Assembly (NCBI GenBank): GCA_029245865.1
Contig: JAQWOM010000043.1
Coordinates: 140,846 to 204,845, forward strand
Source: Planctomycetota bacterium
GTDB taxonomy: Bacteria; Planctomycetota; B15-G4
Reading direction: 5' to 3'
Length of the DNA: 64,000 nt
Position 1 is the first letter of the stretch; the number at the start of each line of letters is the position of its first letter. The notes under the pieces were generated by a model that saw nothing but the letters and a program-made list of their open reading frames with translations, was not told where the DNA came from and searched no databases. The position numbers were made by a program, and so were the translations under genes. Of this stretch, positions 51,201 to 60,029 are shown piece after piece.

Positions 51201-51658
51201 GAGTTTGTGGGCGGAGAGGGGAGCAGTGCGGGATCGCGAACGGCCTCGACAAAGCGGCGATAACTGTAGGAGAGACCCGCCTCGACGTGCAGAGCCTTCA
51301 GTTCCGCATGAAAGCGCTCGTAAACTTGTGGCATGAGGTCCGTCCATGCGGGATCGCAGAAATACAGACGGCATCCGAGCGGCCGACCATCCCGGAGCCG
51401 ACAGGTTCCTTCGACATGCCAGGGGCAGAGACCTGAGGGAGCCTCGGGAACGTCACCTCCGGCCTTCCTCAGCGCATGGGCAGATTCCAGGTCCGTCGCC
51501 CAGAGTTGATGCCCACTGGTGGGGAAATCGCAGCAACGGCCCGACATCTCACAGCGCGGACGGGATTCGGCGAGAGCCTCATCAACTCGAACATAAAGCT
51601 GATCGAGGGCGTCAGAGAAGGAACCGTCCTTCGCGTCGAGCGAATCGCTTGCACCGAT
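51197..51658 (-). CDS. YkgJ-like Cys-cluster protein, probable non-canonical start
   Basis: A small cytoplasmic protein with the zinc/iron-chelating cysteine cluster of YkgJ proteins: RCEMSGRCCDF, GLCPWHVEGTCRLRDGRPLGCRLYFC. The track start (ATG 51547) would cut off the first cluster Cys. The frame stays open for 37 more codons upstream, with a family-like helix (DQLYVRVDEALAESRPRCE), but contains no ATG, GTG or TTG. An ATC at 51658 follows a strong GGAGGT by six bases, just after the kinase stop, and I take it as the start (153 aa). Translation from ATG 51547 is the alternative. It is coupled to the TPR peptidase gene. Confidence 0.7.
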   Translation of the reverse strand: MGASDSLDAKDGSFSDALDQLYVRVDEALAESRPRCEMSGRCCDFPTSGHQLWATDLESAHALRKAGGDVPEAPSGLCPWHVEGTCRLRDGRPLGCRLYFCDPAWTDLMPQVYERFHAELKALHVEAGLSYSYRRFVEAVRDPALLPSPPTNS

Positions 51659-51662
51659 CGGA

Positions 51663-52814
51663 CTACCTCCGCTTTCGGCGGCGTCTCAGACGAGAGAGCC
51701 GCTGCTTTTGAATCCGCTGATCCTGCTCATCATCCACGGATGAATCCGGCCCCACATCCAGGCTCTTCTTGCCAGCAATTTGGCGCTCGATATCTTCGAT
51801 CAGCTGCTGGGGATCCTGATAGCGGATCTCCCGGTCCTTGGCCATCATCTTCTCGATGAAGTAGTGCATGTGTGCACTGATGCGCCCTCCCTTTGTCGTT
51901 TCTGCCGACAAGCCTTCGAGCACAGCCTTCTGAACGAGTTCCTCGTCATCCCCGGAGAAAGGAAGTTCGCCAAGGACCAACTGATAGAGCGTCGCTCCCA
52001 GCGCATAGATGTCACTGCGCACGTCAAGATTCTCTTCACCGCGAGCAGACTCCGGGGAGAGAAAGGCCGCGGTGCCCCGCGTCGTCTCGGAAGAGGCCTC
52101 TTCATCGTGCCGCCGCTCGCCACCATCCACTGCCGCAAACCCGAGGTCGATGACCTTGACCTCGTGAGTCTCGGGAACCCAGAGAATGTTGCCCGGCTTG
52201 ATGTCGCGATGAACGATGCCCTCGCTGCGCAAGAAATCGAGGGCCCGGGCCACTTGCAGCACGACAAGAAGCGCTGACTCCTCATCGAACACGCCGCCCT
52301 CGGAGATCGCCTCCTGCAGCGAGCGCCCGTCGACGCACTCCATGAAGGAGAGGTAGCGGCCTGCCAGTCGACCAGCCCGCAGCCCCTTCACCACATTGGG
52401 GTGCTCAAGGCGCTGCAGGAGCTTGGCCTCACCCATGAAAGCCTCGACCTCGGAGGGCTCGAGAGCGACATGGTCGTGCATCATTTTGACGGCCAGCCGC
52501 TCTCCGTCGGCCTCACGCCTTACGGCATAGACCGAGGCCACGCCGCCCTCGCCCAGCTTGGACTCATAAACATGGCCCGGTATGTCGGGCACTTCGTCCG
52601 CGTCCGTCCGAAACAATCGTTTCAATCGATCTTTGTCGAGAAGACCTGCCCGAACAGCCAGCCCGGCCAAAGAGACAGGATTCCCTGCCTCCGCAGCCTT
52701 TCGGGCCTGGTCGAACAGCTTCTCGACCTGCCCCCGCTGGAGGATTCCTTTGACGGCCAGCCGGCCAAAAAAGCGGGCTTCTGTTGCGGGATCGATTGCC
52801 ATGAGAGGGCCCAT
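51663..52814 (-). CDS. Serine/threonine protein kinase
   Basis: A Hanks-type kinase of 383 aa. A ~75-residue helical N-terminal region is followed by the kinase fold: GEGGVASVYAV, Lys110 in AVKMMHDH, catalytic HRDIKPGN (202-209), and DLG (223-225) in place of DFG. The activation segment runs to TRGTAAFLSPESARGE, then SDIYALGATLYQL. No membrane helix or sensor domain follows, and the C-terminus is a basic tail (RLSRLRRRRKRR). It is soluble, so it probably relays an internal signal. ATG 52802 is an alternative start. It is divergent from the AAA+ gene and upstream of the YkgJ-like gene. Confidence 0.9.
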   Translation of the reverse strand: MGPLMAIDPATEARFFGRLAVKGILQRGQVEKLFDQARKAAEAGNPVSLAGLAVRAGLLDKDRLKRLFRTDADEVPDIPGHVYESKLGEGGVASVYAVRREADGERLAVKMMHDHVALEPSEVEAFMGEAKLLQRLEHPNVVKGLRAGRLAGRYLSFMECVDGRSLQEAISEGGVFDEESALLVVLQVARALDFLRSEGIVHRDIKPGNILWVPETHEVKVIDLGFAAVDGGERRHDEEASSETTRGTAAFLSPESARGEENLDVRSDIYALGATLYQLVLGELPFSGDDEELVQKAVLEGLSAETTKGGRISAHMHYFIEKMMAKDREIRYQDPQQLIEDIERQIAGKKSLDVGPDSSVDDEQDQRIQKQRLSRLRRRRKRR

Positions 52815-52824
52815 CGTACCGGTG

Positions 52825-52844
52825 TTCTCGAAATCGATCGAGAA
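52825..52844. promoter_or_regulatory. Operator-like dyad between divergent kinase and AAA+ genes
   Basis: TTCTCG (52825-52830) and CGAGAA (52839-52844) are perfect 6-bp complements around AAATCGAT in the 124-bp divergent spacer. Symmetric sites of this size suit a dimeric regulator acting on both genes. No clear -35/-10 pair is recognisable beside it, so it is only a candidate. Confidence 0.3.
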
Positions 52845-52938
52845 GGGAGCAGCGATCTCTCAAGCGAGACGTGGCCAACGTCCGATGAGCTAGGCATCCC
52901 ACCACAAGGATCGACTGCCCACACCAGGGAGAATCAAG

Positions 52939-54315
52939 GTGCCCCGCTCTGACGACAACGTCGTACTCAAATACTGTGAGCTCCTGGATGAGTTCATCCG
53001 CATCCGGACCACGACGGACGACGGCACTCGGCCATCGACCGGTGACGACGCGGTCACGAACCGCGCCGCCTACCACCAGTTTGTCGTCAATCACTGCGTG
53101 GTGGACTACGAAGAGCAGGTACTCCCCCTCTTCCACCACCACAACAAGGTCTATCAAACAGAAGCTCTTGTCGAACTGCTCTACCAGATCTGCATCGAGG
53201 TAAACCCTCACCTTGAAATCCACAGCGTGACGCTTCCTGGGGACAACTCGTCGGAAGGCCTCACAGATGGCTCCGGAATCGAGGTTGATGAGACTTGGAG
53301 TGAAGCAGATGACCTTGGTGCGCTCCAAGAGCGCGTACGCGACATCGAAAGCACACTCAGTCAGTGTGTCGTCGGGCAAGAGCCCGCGGTGCACGCCGTC
53401 TCGCATGCCGTCAAGAAGGCAGCTGTTGGCCTGAAGGATCCCCGCAAGCCCATCGGAGTTTTTCTCCTAGTCGGACCGACCGGCACAGGAAAAACAGAAC
53501 TCGCGAAATCTCTGACACGCCAGTTGTTTGGCAATCTCTCATCGCTTGTCCGCATTGACTGCAGTGAGTACGCCTTGCCACACGAGTACGCGAAACTGAT
53601 TGGAGCTCCCCCCGGATACATCGGGCACAGTGAAGGCGGGCAGCTCACCGAAGCCGTCAAGAAAGCCAAGACCTGCGTTGTACTTTTCGACGAAATCGAG
53701 AAGGCGCACGAGAAAGTGCACAACCTCCTTCTCCAGCTGATGGACGAAGGAACACTGACCGACAGCAAGGGAGAAAAGGTCTCCTTCCAGCAGTCGATCG
53801 TCTTGATGACAAGCAACATCGGTGTCGACGAGGTGAACCGCATCACCGACCGCGTGGGTTTCGCCCGCAAGGAAACAGGCGATATGCCTGCCAGCTCTGT
53901 CGCCTTCACGATGAACGAGGCCGTGAAGCGCGCCTTCCGTCCGGAATTCGTGAATCGAATTGACGAGGTCATCCAGTTCCGCCCTCTGACGGTGGAAGAC
54001 TGCGAGAGCATCGCCAACCTTCAGCTTTCTGAAATGGCGAGCTACCTGGAGCGGACAGGCGTTTACCTGCGCTTTGCTCCGTCCCTGAGTCGCCACCTGG
54101 CCAAGATGGGCTGGTCTGCTGAATACGGAGCTCGCGAGCTGCGCCGGCATATCCGCGATGAGGTTGAAGACCCGCTCACCGAGCAGCTCATGGATGGCAC
54201 TTTCAGCCCTGGTGACACCGTGAGCATCAGCGTCCGAGGCAAGAACAAGGTGGTCATGACACCCGTGCAAAAACGCCGCAAACGCACAAGCCGAACCAAG
54301 AGCGAGGCTCTCTGA
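52939..54315 (+). CDS. Single-ring Clp-type AAA+ ATPase with unusual N-terminal domain
   Basis: A 458-residue protein. Residues ~150-440 form a ClpA/ClpB D2-type AAA+ module: Walker A GPTGTGKT (179-186), pore loop PGYIGHSEGG (226-234), Walker B CVVLFDE (246-252), sensor 1 LMTSNIG, arginine-finger region FRPEFVNRIDE, and sensor 2 GARELRRHI. Residues 1-120 are neither a Clp N-domain, a ClpX zinc finger nor a first AAA ring; they start with a helical, His/Asp-rich segment (YHQFVVNHCVVDYEEQ). No ClpP-docking IGF/IGL loop is apparent. The start is GTG 52939 with AGGGAG upstream. Predicted unfoldase/disaggregase with its own adaptor domain. Confidence 0.85.
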   Translation: MPRSDDNVVLKYCELLDEFIRIRTTTDDGTRPSTGDDAVTNRAAYHQFVVNHCVVDYEEQVLPLFHHHNKVYQTEALVELLYQICIEVNPHLEIHSVTLPGDNSSEGLTDGSGIEVDETWSEADDLGALQERVRDIESTLSQCVVGQEPAVHAVSHAVKKAAVGLKDPRKPIGVFLLVGPTGTGKTELAKSLTRQLFGNLSSLVRIDCSEYALPHEYAKLIGAPPGYIGHSEGGQLTEAVKKAKTCVVLFDEIEKAHEKVHNLLLQLMDEGTLTDSKGEKVSFQQSIVLMTSNIGVDEVNRITDRVGFARKETGDMPASSVAFTMNEAVKRAFRPEFVNRIDEVIQFRPLTVEDCESIANLQLSEMASYLERTGVYLRFAPSLSRHLAKMGWSAEYGARELRRHIRDEVEDPLTEQLMDGTFSPGDTVSISVRGKNKVVMTPVQKRRKRTSRTKSEAL

Positions 54316-54340
54316 GCCGCCAGTTGTATGCTCTTCGGGC

Positions 54341-55921
54341 ATGAGTCGCCCTGACGCCCCCTCGTCTCACCTGGCCTCCAGGCTGATCACTGGACTGTTG
54401 CTTGCGGCTGTCTTCGCCCTGGCAATCCTGAGTGCCACGCTCTTCGTCGATCCGAACTGGCGTCATTCGGTCGACAGTGCGATCTATCTGCTAACTGCCA
54501 AGAGCCTCTCGCTCGGTGACGGCTACACCTATCTGGGGCATCCTTTTTTTGTGCGCCCCCCGGCACTGAGCTGGTGTCTTGCTCATTTCATGGGTGAGAC
54601 CTGGAACTTCACGCTCTACAACCAACTCATCCAGATTGCGGTCGCCGCCTCATTCGGCACCATCCTCCTCGCCATGTCTCGCCTGCACGGTTGGTGCGCT
54701 GCGGCACTGATCACGCTGCTGTTTGGACTCAACCCCCTGGCGTTGAATCACCAGAACAGCATTCTGGCCGAATACCCTTTCATCGCTCTCTTCTTCGCCG
54801 CCACCTGGCTGCTCAGTCAACACCGAAACGGCCGACAGCCGGGAACTCTGGCAGCCCTGCTCGGTGCAGCCCTCTTGGCGGCCTCGGTTGCCTTCCGCAC
54901 AGTCGGCGTGCTGTTTCTTCCAGGGCTCGTCCTTCTGTCTGCGCTCGGCATGAATGGCCGAAAGCAAGACGACGCCCGCGCCGGGGGAAGCTCGAAACGC
55001 TGGCAAGGCCTTCTGGTGGCCGTGCTTGTCACGCTCAGTCTCCTTCCCTGGGCGCTCTACAGTCGAGAGGCTGCAGTCAATGCAGAACGTCCTTCGACGC
55101 AACTGCTGATGTTCGACTACAGCACCGCACTCTTCCACACCAATCCGAGTGACCCCGACTCCCCTCTCGTCGATTCTGCCGGCTGGTTCGAGCGCATCGA
55201 AAACAACCTGACCGAAATGTCGCACACGGTCGGCTACGCCTTTCTGGGTGGACCGCCCAACGAAGCCCTCAGCACATTCGGCCCCGGTTCCATGATCGTC
55301 ACCCTGCTGCTGGGTGCATGTCTGCTGTACGCCGCAGCATCTCGACGATCGGCGATGGACCTCTACGCAATCCTTTCAGTTCTTGTCCTTCTTCTCTATT
55401 TCACTTCGGCAGACCGACTGCTTCTGCCGTTGATTCCACTGATCCTTTCGTCCGTGGTGTACACGCTGCATCGCATCGGCCAATTCCTCGCCAAGCGAAC
55501 AACCCTTCCAAATCCGAGTGTGTTGTTTGTGGGAGCCTTTGCACTGGCATTCGGAGTCATGAGCCTCAGTCGCATCGACGAGTCTCGCAGCCTCAGCGCG
55601 ACCAAACGTCGTTTTCAGCGTGACGATCTCGCAACGGCCGACTGGGTCCGCGAACACCTACCGGCAAACGCTCGGCTGCTCCATGAAAAAGGAGCCGTAC
55701 TCTCCGTACTCACGGGCCGGACCACCTACACTTACAGGAATCTTCCCGGACCCTGGCCCCAGGGTTGCCCTGAGGTGGACTACGCGATCTTCAGCCCCCG
55801 GCCACGCCGAGAGGAGACCGAGACCCTTGTGGCTGCCGTCGCTGGCCCACCGACCTTCGTCCCCTTCAAGTGGAAGGGCCAGATGAGCAACATTCGGATC
55901 TACCCGCTCGATGACGACTGA
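54341..55921 (+). CDS. GT-C membrane glycosyltransferase, ArnT/PMT-like
   Basis: A 526-residue integral membrane protein with ~11 hydrophobic segments. The first periplasmic loop has acidic residues and the RHSVDSAIYLLTAKSLSLGDGYTY pattern typical of GT39/ArnT-like enzymes, which take sugar from polyprenyl phosphate. FFVRPPALSWCLAHF and FGLNPLALNHQNSILAEYPF fit the following helices. A soluble C-terminal ~100-residue region starts near ATADWVREHLPANARLL. It begins 25 bp after the AAA+ gene, and the next gene is a DPM1-like GT2 that could make its lipid-linked donor. Acceptor (protein or lipid) unknown. Confidence 0.8.
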   Translation: MSRPDAPSSHLASRLITGLLLAAVFALAILSATLFVDPNWRHSVDSAIYLLTAKSLSLGDGYTYLGHPFFVRPPALSWCLAHFMGETWNFTLYNQLIQIAVAASFGTILLAMSRLHGWCAAALITLLFGLNPLALNHQNSILAEYPFIALFFAATWLLSQHRNGRQPGTLAALLGAALLAASVAFRTVGVLFLPGLVLLSALGMNGRKQDDARAGGSSKRWQGLLVAVLVTLSLLPWALYSREAAVNAERPSTQLLMFDYSTALFHTNPSDPDSPLVDSAGWFERIENNLTEMSHTVGYAFLGGPPNEALSTFGPGSMIVTLLLGACLLYAAASRRSAMDLYAILSVLVLLLYFTSADRLLLPLIPLILSSVVYTLHRIGQFLAKRTTLPNPSVLFVGAFALAFGVMSLSRIDESRSLSATKRRFQRDDLATADWVREHLPANARLLHEKGAVLSVLTGRTTYTYRNLPGPWPQGCPEVDYAIFSPRPRREETETLVAAVAGPPTFVPFKWKGQMSNIRIYPLDDD

Positions 55922-55939
55922 TGGCTGACGGCCGGCTCT

Positions 55940-55967
55940 GGTCCGCCCGGAGGACCTGCTGAGCAGG
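55940..55967 (+). terminator. Two overlapping hairpins after the GT-C gene
   Basis: GGTCC-N7-GGACC (55940-55956) overlaps CCTGC-TGA-GCAGG (55955-55967). They lie 19 bp after the GT-C stop, in a 159-bp gap. The stems are GC-rich but no U-tract follows, so they may be attenuator or alternative structures rather than an intrinsic terminator. Confidence 0.3.
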
Positions 55968-56080
55968 CGGTGGGCGACTCGAACCAAGACCGGCACTGGA
56001 GCCCCCGCGCCTCGGGCTGCTAGCCTGCGCACCTGATCCTTCTCCAGAGACCCTTCCTCCAACGGACTGGCGCCTTCCTC

Positions 56081-56881
56081 GTGTCCCTTCAGAGCTACAA
56101 ATCGGTCGTCCCTCCGCCCAGGGATCTGAAGAAAGTCGTCGTGGTCATGCCGGCGTACAACGCGGCGTTGACGATCAAGGCCACACTGGACGACATCGAC
56201 CAGGAACAGGTTCATGAGGTCATCCTGGTCGATGACTGCTCCACGGACAACACCGCAGAGGTCGCCACATCTCTGGGCATCACGACCATTCGTCACACGA
56301 CCAATACGGGATACGGCGGCAACCAGAAGACCTGCTATCGCACTGCCTTGGATCATGGCGCCGACATCGTGGTGATGATTCACCCCGACTATCAATACGA
56401 CGCCCGCGCACTGCCAGCGATGGTCACCTTCATGCAACTCGGCACCTGCGATGTCGTCCTGGGATCACGCATCCGCACGCGCCGCGAGGCACTGCAAGGA
56501 GGCATGCCGCTCTGGAAATACCTCGCCAATCGATTCCTGACCTTCACAGAGAACCTCGTGCTGGGGCAGAACGTCGGTGACTTTCACACCGGACTCCGCG
56601 CCTACACCCGCGAGGTGCTCGAAACGATTCCATTCGAGGAAAACAGTGACGATTTTGTCTTCGACACGCAGTTCCTCGTCCAGGCAGTGCGCTTCGGATT
56701 CAAGATCGGGGACGTTCCAGTTCCCGCACGCTATTTCGCGGAAGCCAGTTCCATCAATCTGAAACGCAGCACGCGATACGGACTCGGCACGCTGGGCATG
56801 CTGGGAAGCTTCGTGCTCTGGAAGCTCGGGCTGCCGCATTCAAAACTCTTTCGCCCCAAGGGCACAAACAACCGAGCCTGA
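56081..56881 (+). CDS. Family 2 glycosyltransferase, DPM1-like
   Basis: A 266-residue GT-A enzyme starting at GTG 56081. Visible are [45 protein letters not shown], the metal motif [10 protein letters not shown], and [39 protein letters not shown], which is the DPM1/polyprenyl-phosphate-sugar synthase layout. There are no C-terminal helices. It probably supplies the lipid donor for the GT-C protein encoded just upstream (159 bp apart). It is not closely similar to the other DPM1-like gene at 1664. Confidence 0.87.
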   Translation: MSLQSYKSVVPPPRDLKKVVVVMPAYNAALTIKATLDDIDQEQVHEVILVDDCSTDNTAEVATSLGITTIRHTTNTGYGGNQKTCYRTALDHGADIVVMIHPDYQYDARALPAMVTFMQLGTCDVVLGSRIRTRREALQGGMPLWKYLANRFLTFTENLVLGQNVGDFHTGLRAYTREVLETIPFEENSDDFVFDTQFLVQAVRFGFKIGDVPVPARYFAEASSINLKRSTRYGLGTLGMLGSFVLWKLGLPHSKLFRPKGTNNRA

Positions 56882-56946
56882 ACGTCGTGCGTGCCTCGTG
56901 CTGCACGCCCGCCCCAGCCTGGCTCAAGAAGATTTCGAGAGACTCC

Positions 56947-57501
56947 ATGGCCCGCTGCTGCGTTCTGTTTGCTGACGGCTTCGAAGAAATCGAGGCAACA
57001 GTCGTCGTGGACATCTTGCGCCGCGCAAATATCGAGACCGTCATGCTGGGCGTCTCTTCACTTGAAGCCACGGGATCTCACGGCATCACACTGCGCATGG
57101 ACGGCCTGCTGGGCGAGGCCCTCGACTCGAACTGGGACATGGTCGTTCTACCAGGTGGTATGCCAGGCGCATCCACTCTGCGCGACGACCCCCGGGTTCA
57201 GCGCTTTGTGAAGTCGCACCATGCAGGCGGCAACAGGGTCGCTGCCATTTGCGCGGCTCCGATCGTTCTCGGCGCAGCAGGACTGCTCAGTGGTCGACGC
57301 GCCACCAGCTATCCCGGGTTCAGTGATCAACTCAGGGAGGCAACCATCTCCGAAGATCGCGTAGTGGTTGACGAACTCATCACAACCAGTCGCGGGCCGG
57401 GAACCGCCTTTGATTTCGCTCTGGAGTTGGTGCGCCAGCTCGTTGGAGATGAAGCGGCAGAGTCGCTTCGCACTGCAATGCTCGTCAGCGACGTACACTG
57501 A
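56947..57501 (+). CDS. DJ-1/ThiJ/PfpI family protein
   Basis: A 184-residue cytoplasmic protein starting at ATG 56947, 20 codons inside the track ORF. FADGFEEIEA carries the conserved Glu, VVLPGGMPGASTL follows, and AAICAAPIVLGAAGLL contains the redox-sensitive nucleophile-elbow Cys. GPGTAFDFALELV completes the fold. The family includes DJ-1-type glyoxalases/deglycases and chaperones. The adjacent envelope chaperone-like gene does not clarify the role. Confidence 0.9.
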   Translation: MARCCVLFADGFEEIEATVVVDILRRANIETVMLGVSSLEATGSHGITLRMDGLLGEALDSNWDMVVLPGGMPGASTLRDDPRVQRFVKSHHAGGNRVAAICAAPIVLGAAGLLSGRRATSYPGFSDQLREATISEDRVVVDELITTSRGPGTAFDFALELVRQLVGDEAAESLRTAMLVSDVH

Positions 57502-57555
57502 CCGCGACGCGCACAGTTCACGAGAGGCAATCAGCCCCGCACACTCGAAAGCTCT

Positions 57556-58608
57556 ATGGTTTTTCACATCAACAAACTCGTGATGTTCCTCAGCATGACG
57601 CTCGCGCTGGCCTTCACCGCCATCGCACAAGACCCTCAAAGCGAGCCCGCCTCAGAGATCGCGCCACCTCTCTCGCCGGGAACCGTCGCCCGCGTCGGTG
57701 ACATCCCTATCAGCGAGGCGGAATACTTTCGATACCTGGGTACGGTCTATGCCCGTGAACCGGAAGGTAAAATCGCAACGACCCAGGAACTCACCGAACG
57801 AGTTTTGATGGCGGCTGCAGCCGCAACTCAGGTCGAGGTCGATGAATCGGATGTCCAAGACCTCGCCGAACGCCTTGATGCTCGCGCGCGAACCGAATCC
57901 GGCGGTTCGATCGGACTGGTTGAAAGCCTTGGTGCTGAAGAGAGCGAACTCCGCCACTCCCTCGGGTTGCTCGCACTCCAAGAGAAGATCATTGCTGTAG
58001 AAACAGGTGTCAGCCACCCGTCAGACCAGCAGTTGCGCGCATGGATGGAGAACGCCCTCTCGGGTTTTGAATTGCAGCCAGCCCCTCTCCACGATGCCGT
58101 TGCCACCCGCTGGCATGACGGCGAGATCACCAGAATTCAATTGGGCCGACGTCTGTATGCACTGCTGACGCCCGAGGACCGAGCTGGAGTACTCACCGAA
58201 CTCATCGGCATACTCCTCATTCGCGCTGCAACTGAGCGAGCGGGGCTTGAGTTAACAGCAGAGGCTCTTGCCGAAGAGATTGCTCGGAGAGACGCGCTCG
58301 TGCGCAACCGAGATGAGACGTCGGGCATCTCCTATGCGGACATGGTAAAGCAAATGCAAAACCTCACGGTCGAAGAGCTCATCTCAACGCCAAGCTTTGG
58401 AGCCCAGGTACGTTTACGGCTCCTCGTCGAACAGCGCTGGGACGAGACTCGGCTACGCAGTTACTTCGAGGACGAGCGCGCCAGCTTCGAGCAAAGGTTC
58501 GGCCCGGACATCACCTTCGAAGCAGCTCAGTCTGCGCTGTGGCGGGAAGTCCGACAACTCAGCTATCGACAACTGTTCTCGGAATGTAGAATCGTCCGCA
58601 GCTTTTGA
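57556..58608 (+). CDS. Secreted SurA-like chaperone without PPIase domain
   Basis: A 350-residue protein with a signal peptide (MVFHINKLVMFLSMTLALAFTAIAQ). The mature part has a SurA N-terminal-type module (TVARVGDIPISEAEYFRYLG, then helical TQELTERVLMAAAAATQVEVDES) and a second, similar helical module (ATRWHDGEITRIQLGRRLYALLT). No parvulin prolyl-isomerase motif is recognisable, so it would be a holdase. It is predicted periplasmic and lies 50 bp upstream of the first BMC-P gene. Confidence 0.65.
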   Translation: MVFHINKLVMFLSMTLALAFTAIAQDPQSEPASEIAPPLSPGTVARVGDIPISEAEYFRYLGTVYAREPEGKIATTQELTERVLMAAAAATQVEVDESDVQDLAERLDARARTESGGSIGLVESLGAEESELRHSLGLLALQEKIIAVETGVSHPSDQQLRAWMENALSGFELQPAPLHDAVATRWHDGEITRIQLGRRLYALLTPEDRAGVLTELIGILLIRAATERAGLELTAEALAEEIARRDALVRNRDETSGISYADMVKQMQNLTVEELISTPSFGAQVRLRLLVEQRWDETRLRSYFEDERASFEQRFGPDITFEAAQSALWREVRQLSYRQLFSECRIVRSF

Positions 58609-58658
58609 GGCGATCTCTCTTACGCCCACCTTCCTGCGAAACCGGACGCCCTCCTGAC

Positions 58659-58985
58659 ATGTTTATTGGAAAAGTCGTCGGCACCGTGGTCTCGACCATC
58701 AAGGACGAAAAGGTCGCGAATCTCAAGCTCCAGATCGTCCAAGAACTCGACGAAAATGCAGCGCCACGAGACAAGTACGTGGTGGCCGCTGACACCATTG
58801 GCGCAGGTCAAGGCGATCTGGTTTTGTTCAGCCAGGGCAGTTCGGCTCGTCAGACCACATTGACTGATGGACGGCCCATTGACGCGGCCATCTTTGCAGT
58901 TATTGACAGCTGGGACGTGCATGGCGACCTCGTGTATCAGAAGGAAGGCCTCGAAACGACGTCCTACGACCCGGCCGAGAGCTAG
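58659..58985 (+). CDS. Microcompartment vertex protein (EutN/CcmL family, BMC-P) 1
   Basis: A 108-residue BMC-P that forms pentamers closing the vertices of a microcompartment shell. It has the family start FIGKVVGTVVSTIKDEKVANL, the turn YVVAADTIGAGQGDLVL, the pore-proximal GSSARQT, and DAAIFAVIDSW. A ~20-residue C-terminal tail (DLVYQKEGLETTSYDPAES) is acidic. ATG 58659 replaces the longer track start, and no strong Shine-Dalgarno is visible. It is followed after 5 bp by the second BMC-P gene. Confidence 0.92.
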   Translation: MFIGKVVGTVVSTIKDEKVANLKLQIVQELDENAAPRDKYVVAADTIGAGQGDLVLFSQGSSARQTTLTDGRPIDAAIFAVIDSWDVHGDLVYQKEGLETTSYDPAES

Positions 58986-58990
58986 CCAAA

Positions 58991-59281
58991 GTGCACCTTG
59001 CTCGCGTCATTGGCCGCGTCGTCGCAACTCGCCGAATCACCGGGCTCGCGACTGAGAAGCTGCTGCTTGTTCGCCCTCTCGACGAACACGGCGAGTCCGC
59101 AGGGAATACGTTGGTCGCGTGCGACATCGCCAACTCCGGGCTGGGAGACCTGGTCCACATCTGCGATGGCCGCGAGTCCACATTAGCCCTTGCTGAAACC
59201 TACGTCCCCGTAGACGCAACCATTGTGGGACACGTAGAACAGTTTGAAGTCCAAGAAGACGTCGGCGGCAGCGCGCAATGA
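58991..59281 (+). CDS. Microcompartment vertex protein (BMC-P) 2
   Basis: A 96-residue EutN/CcmL-family protein starting at GTG 58991. LARVIGRVVATRRI, EKLLLVRPLD, VACDIANSGLGDLVHI and DATIVGHVEQF follow the pentamer fold. The usual GSSAR near the pore is replaced by GRESTLAL, so this copy may differ in pore chemistry. Its stop overlaps the ABC ATPase start by ATGA, coupling shell-protein and transporter synthesis. Confidence 0.9.
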   Translation: MHLARVIGRVVATRRITGLATEKLLLVRPLDEHGESAGNTLVACDIANSGLGDLVHICDGRESTLALAETYVPVDATIVGHVEQFEVQEDVGGSAQ

Positions 59282-60027
59282 CGGCACTCCTTCAAGTCGA
59301 TGGACTGACCTATCACTACGGAACCCGCGTCGCTGTGGACGGGGTTTCTTTCGAAGTGCAGAGCGGCGAGATTCTGGCTTTACTGGGACCCAACGGAGCC
59401 GGCAAGACCACCGCCATCAGTTGCCTGTGCGGGCTGCTGGCTCCTCGCGACGGCGTGATGACATTCGAAGGCGAGCGCTTCACCCCCCTCGAGACCCCTT
59501 CACAGCGAGGCCGACTCGGCGTGGTCCCGCAGGAGCTCGCGCTGTACGAAGCTCTGACAGCGGCCGAGAATCTACTCTTCTTTGCACAGCTTCACGGCGT
59601 CTCCGACCCCGAATCTGCTGTGGCTCGCGGCCTGAAACTGGCCGCCCTCGAAGGACGCGCAGGTGATCGGGTCAAGACATTTTCCGGCGGCATGAAGCGC
59701 CGCCTCAATCTGGCCGTCGGCACCTTGACCGAGCCCAGCCTCACCTTGCTCGACGAGCCCATGGTGGGAGTCGACCCACAGTCTCGGAATCACATCTTCG
59801 ACAGCATTGAGAATCTCCGCGATCAAGGCCGCGGCATTCTCTACACCTCGCATTCCATGGATGACGTAGAACGGCTCTGCGATCGCGTCGCCATCATGGA
59901 CCACGGCAAGTTGATGGCCATCGGGACTCCGGCGCAACTGGCAACCGAGGCCGGCATTCCGGAAGCCGACCTTGAACGGACCTTCCTCGAGTTAACCGGC
60001 CGTTCGCTACGAGACGAGAGCAGCTGA
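59278..60027 (+). CDS. ABC transporter ATPase inside the BMC-P cluster
   Basis: A 249-residue ABC-2-type ATPase. Walker A is GPNGAGKTT, the signature FSGGMKRRLNLA, Walker B LTLLDEPMVGVD, and H-loop SHSMDD. It is of the NatA/CcmA (multidrug or lipid exporter) type, without extra domains. ATG 59278 overlaps BMC-P 2 (ATGA), and the permease follows after 2 bp. Predicted to energise the adjacent permease; substrate unknown. Its position between shell genes is unusual. Confidence 0.92.
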   Translation: MTALLQVDGLTYHYGTRVAVDGVSFEVQSGEILALLGPNGAGKTTAISCLCGLLAPRDGVMTFEGERFTPLETPSQRGRLGVVPQELALYEALTAAENLLFFAQLHGVSDPESAVARGLKLAALEGRAGDRVKTFSGGMKRRLNLAVGTLTEPSLTLLDEPMVGVDPQSRNHIFDSIENLRDQGRGILYTSHSMDDVERLCDRVAIMDHGKLMAIGTPAQLATEAGIPEADLERTFLELTGRSLRDESS

Positions 60028-60029
60028 CG

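Noticed and set aside
52939-54315. AAA+ plus kinase as an anti-phage defence pair
   Set aside because: The AAA+ is a Clp-type unfoldase and no nuclease, reverse transcriptase, toxin or other defence effector is nearby. The neighbourhood is housekeeping and envelope genes.
53539-54342. 267-aa minus-strand ORF
   Set aside because: Antisense to the AAA+ gene, whose Walker and sensor motifs are intact.
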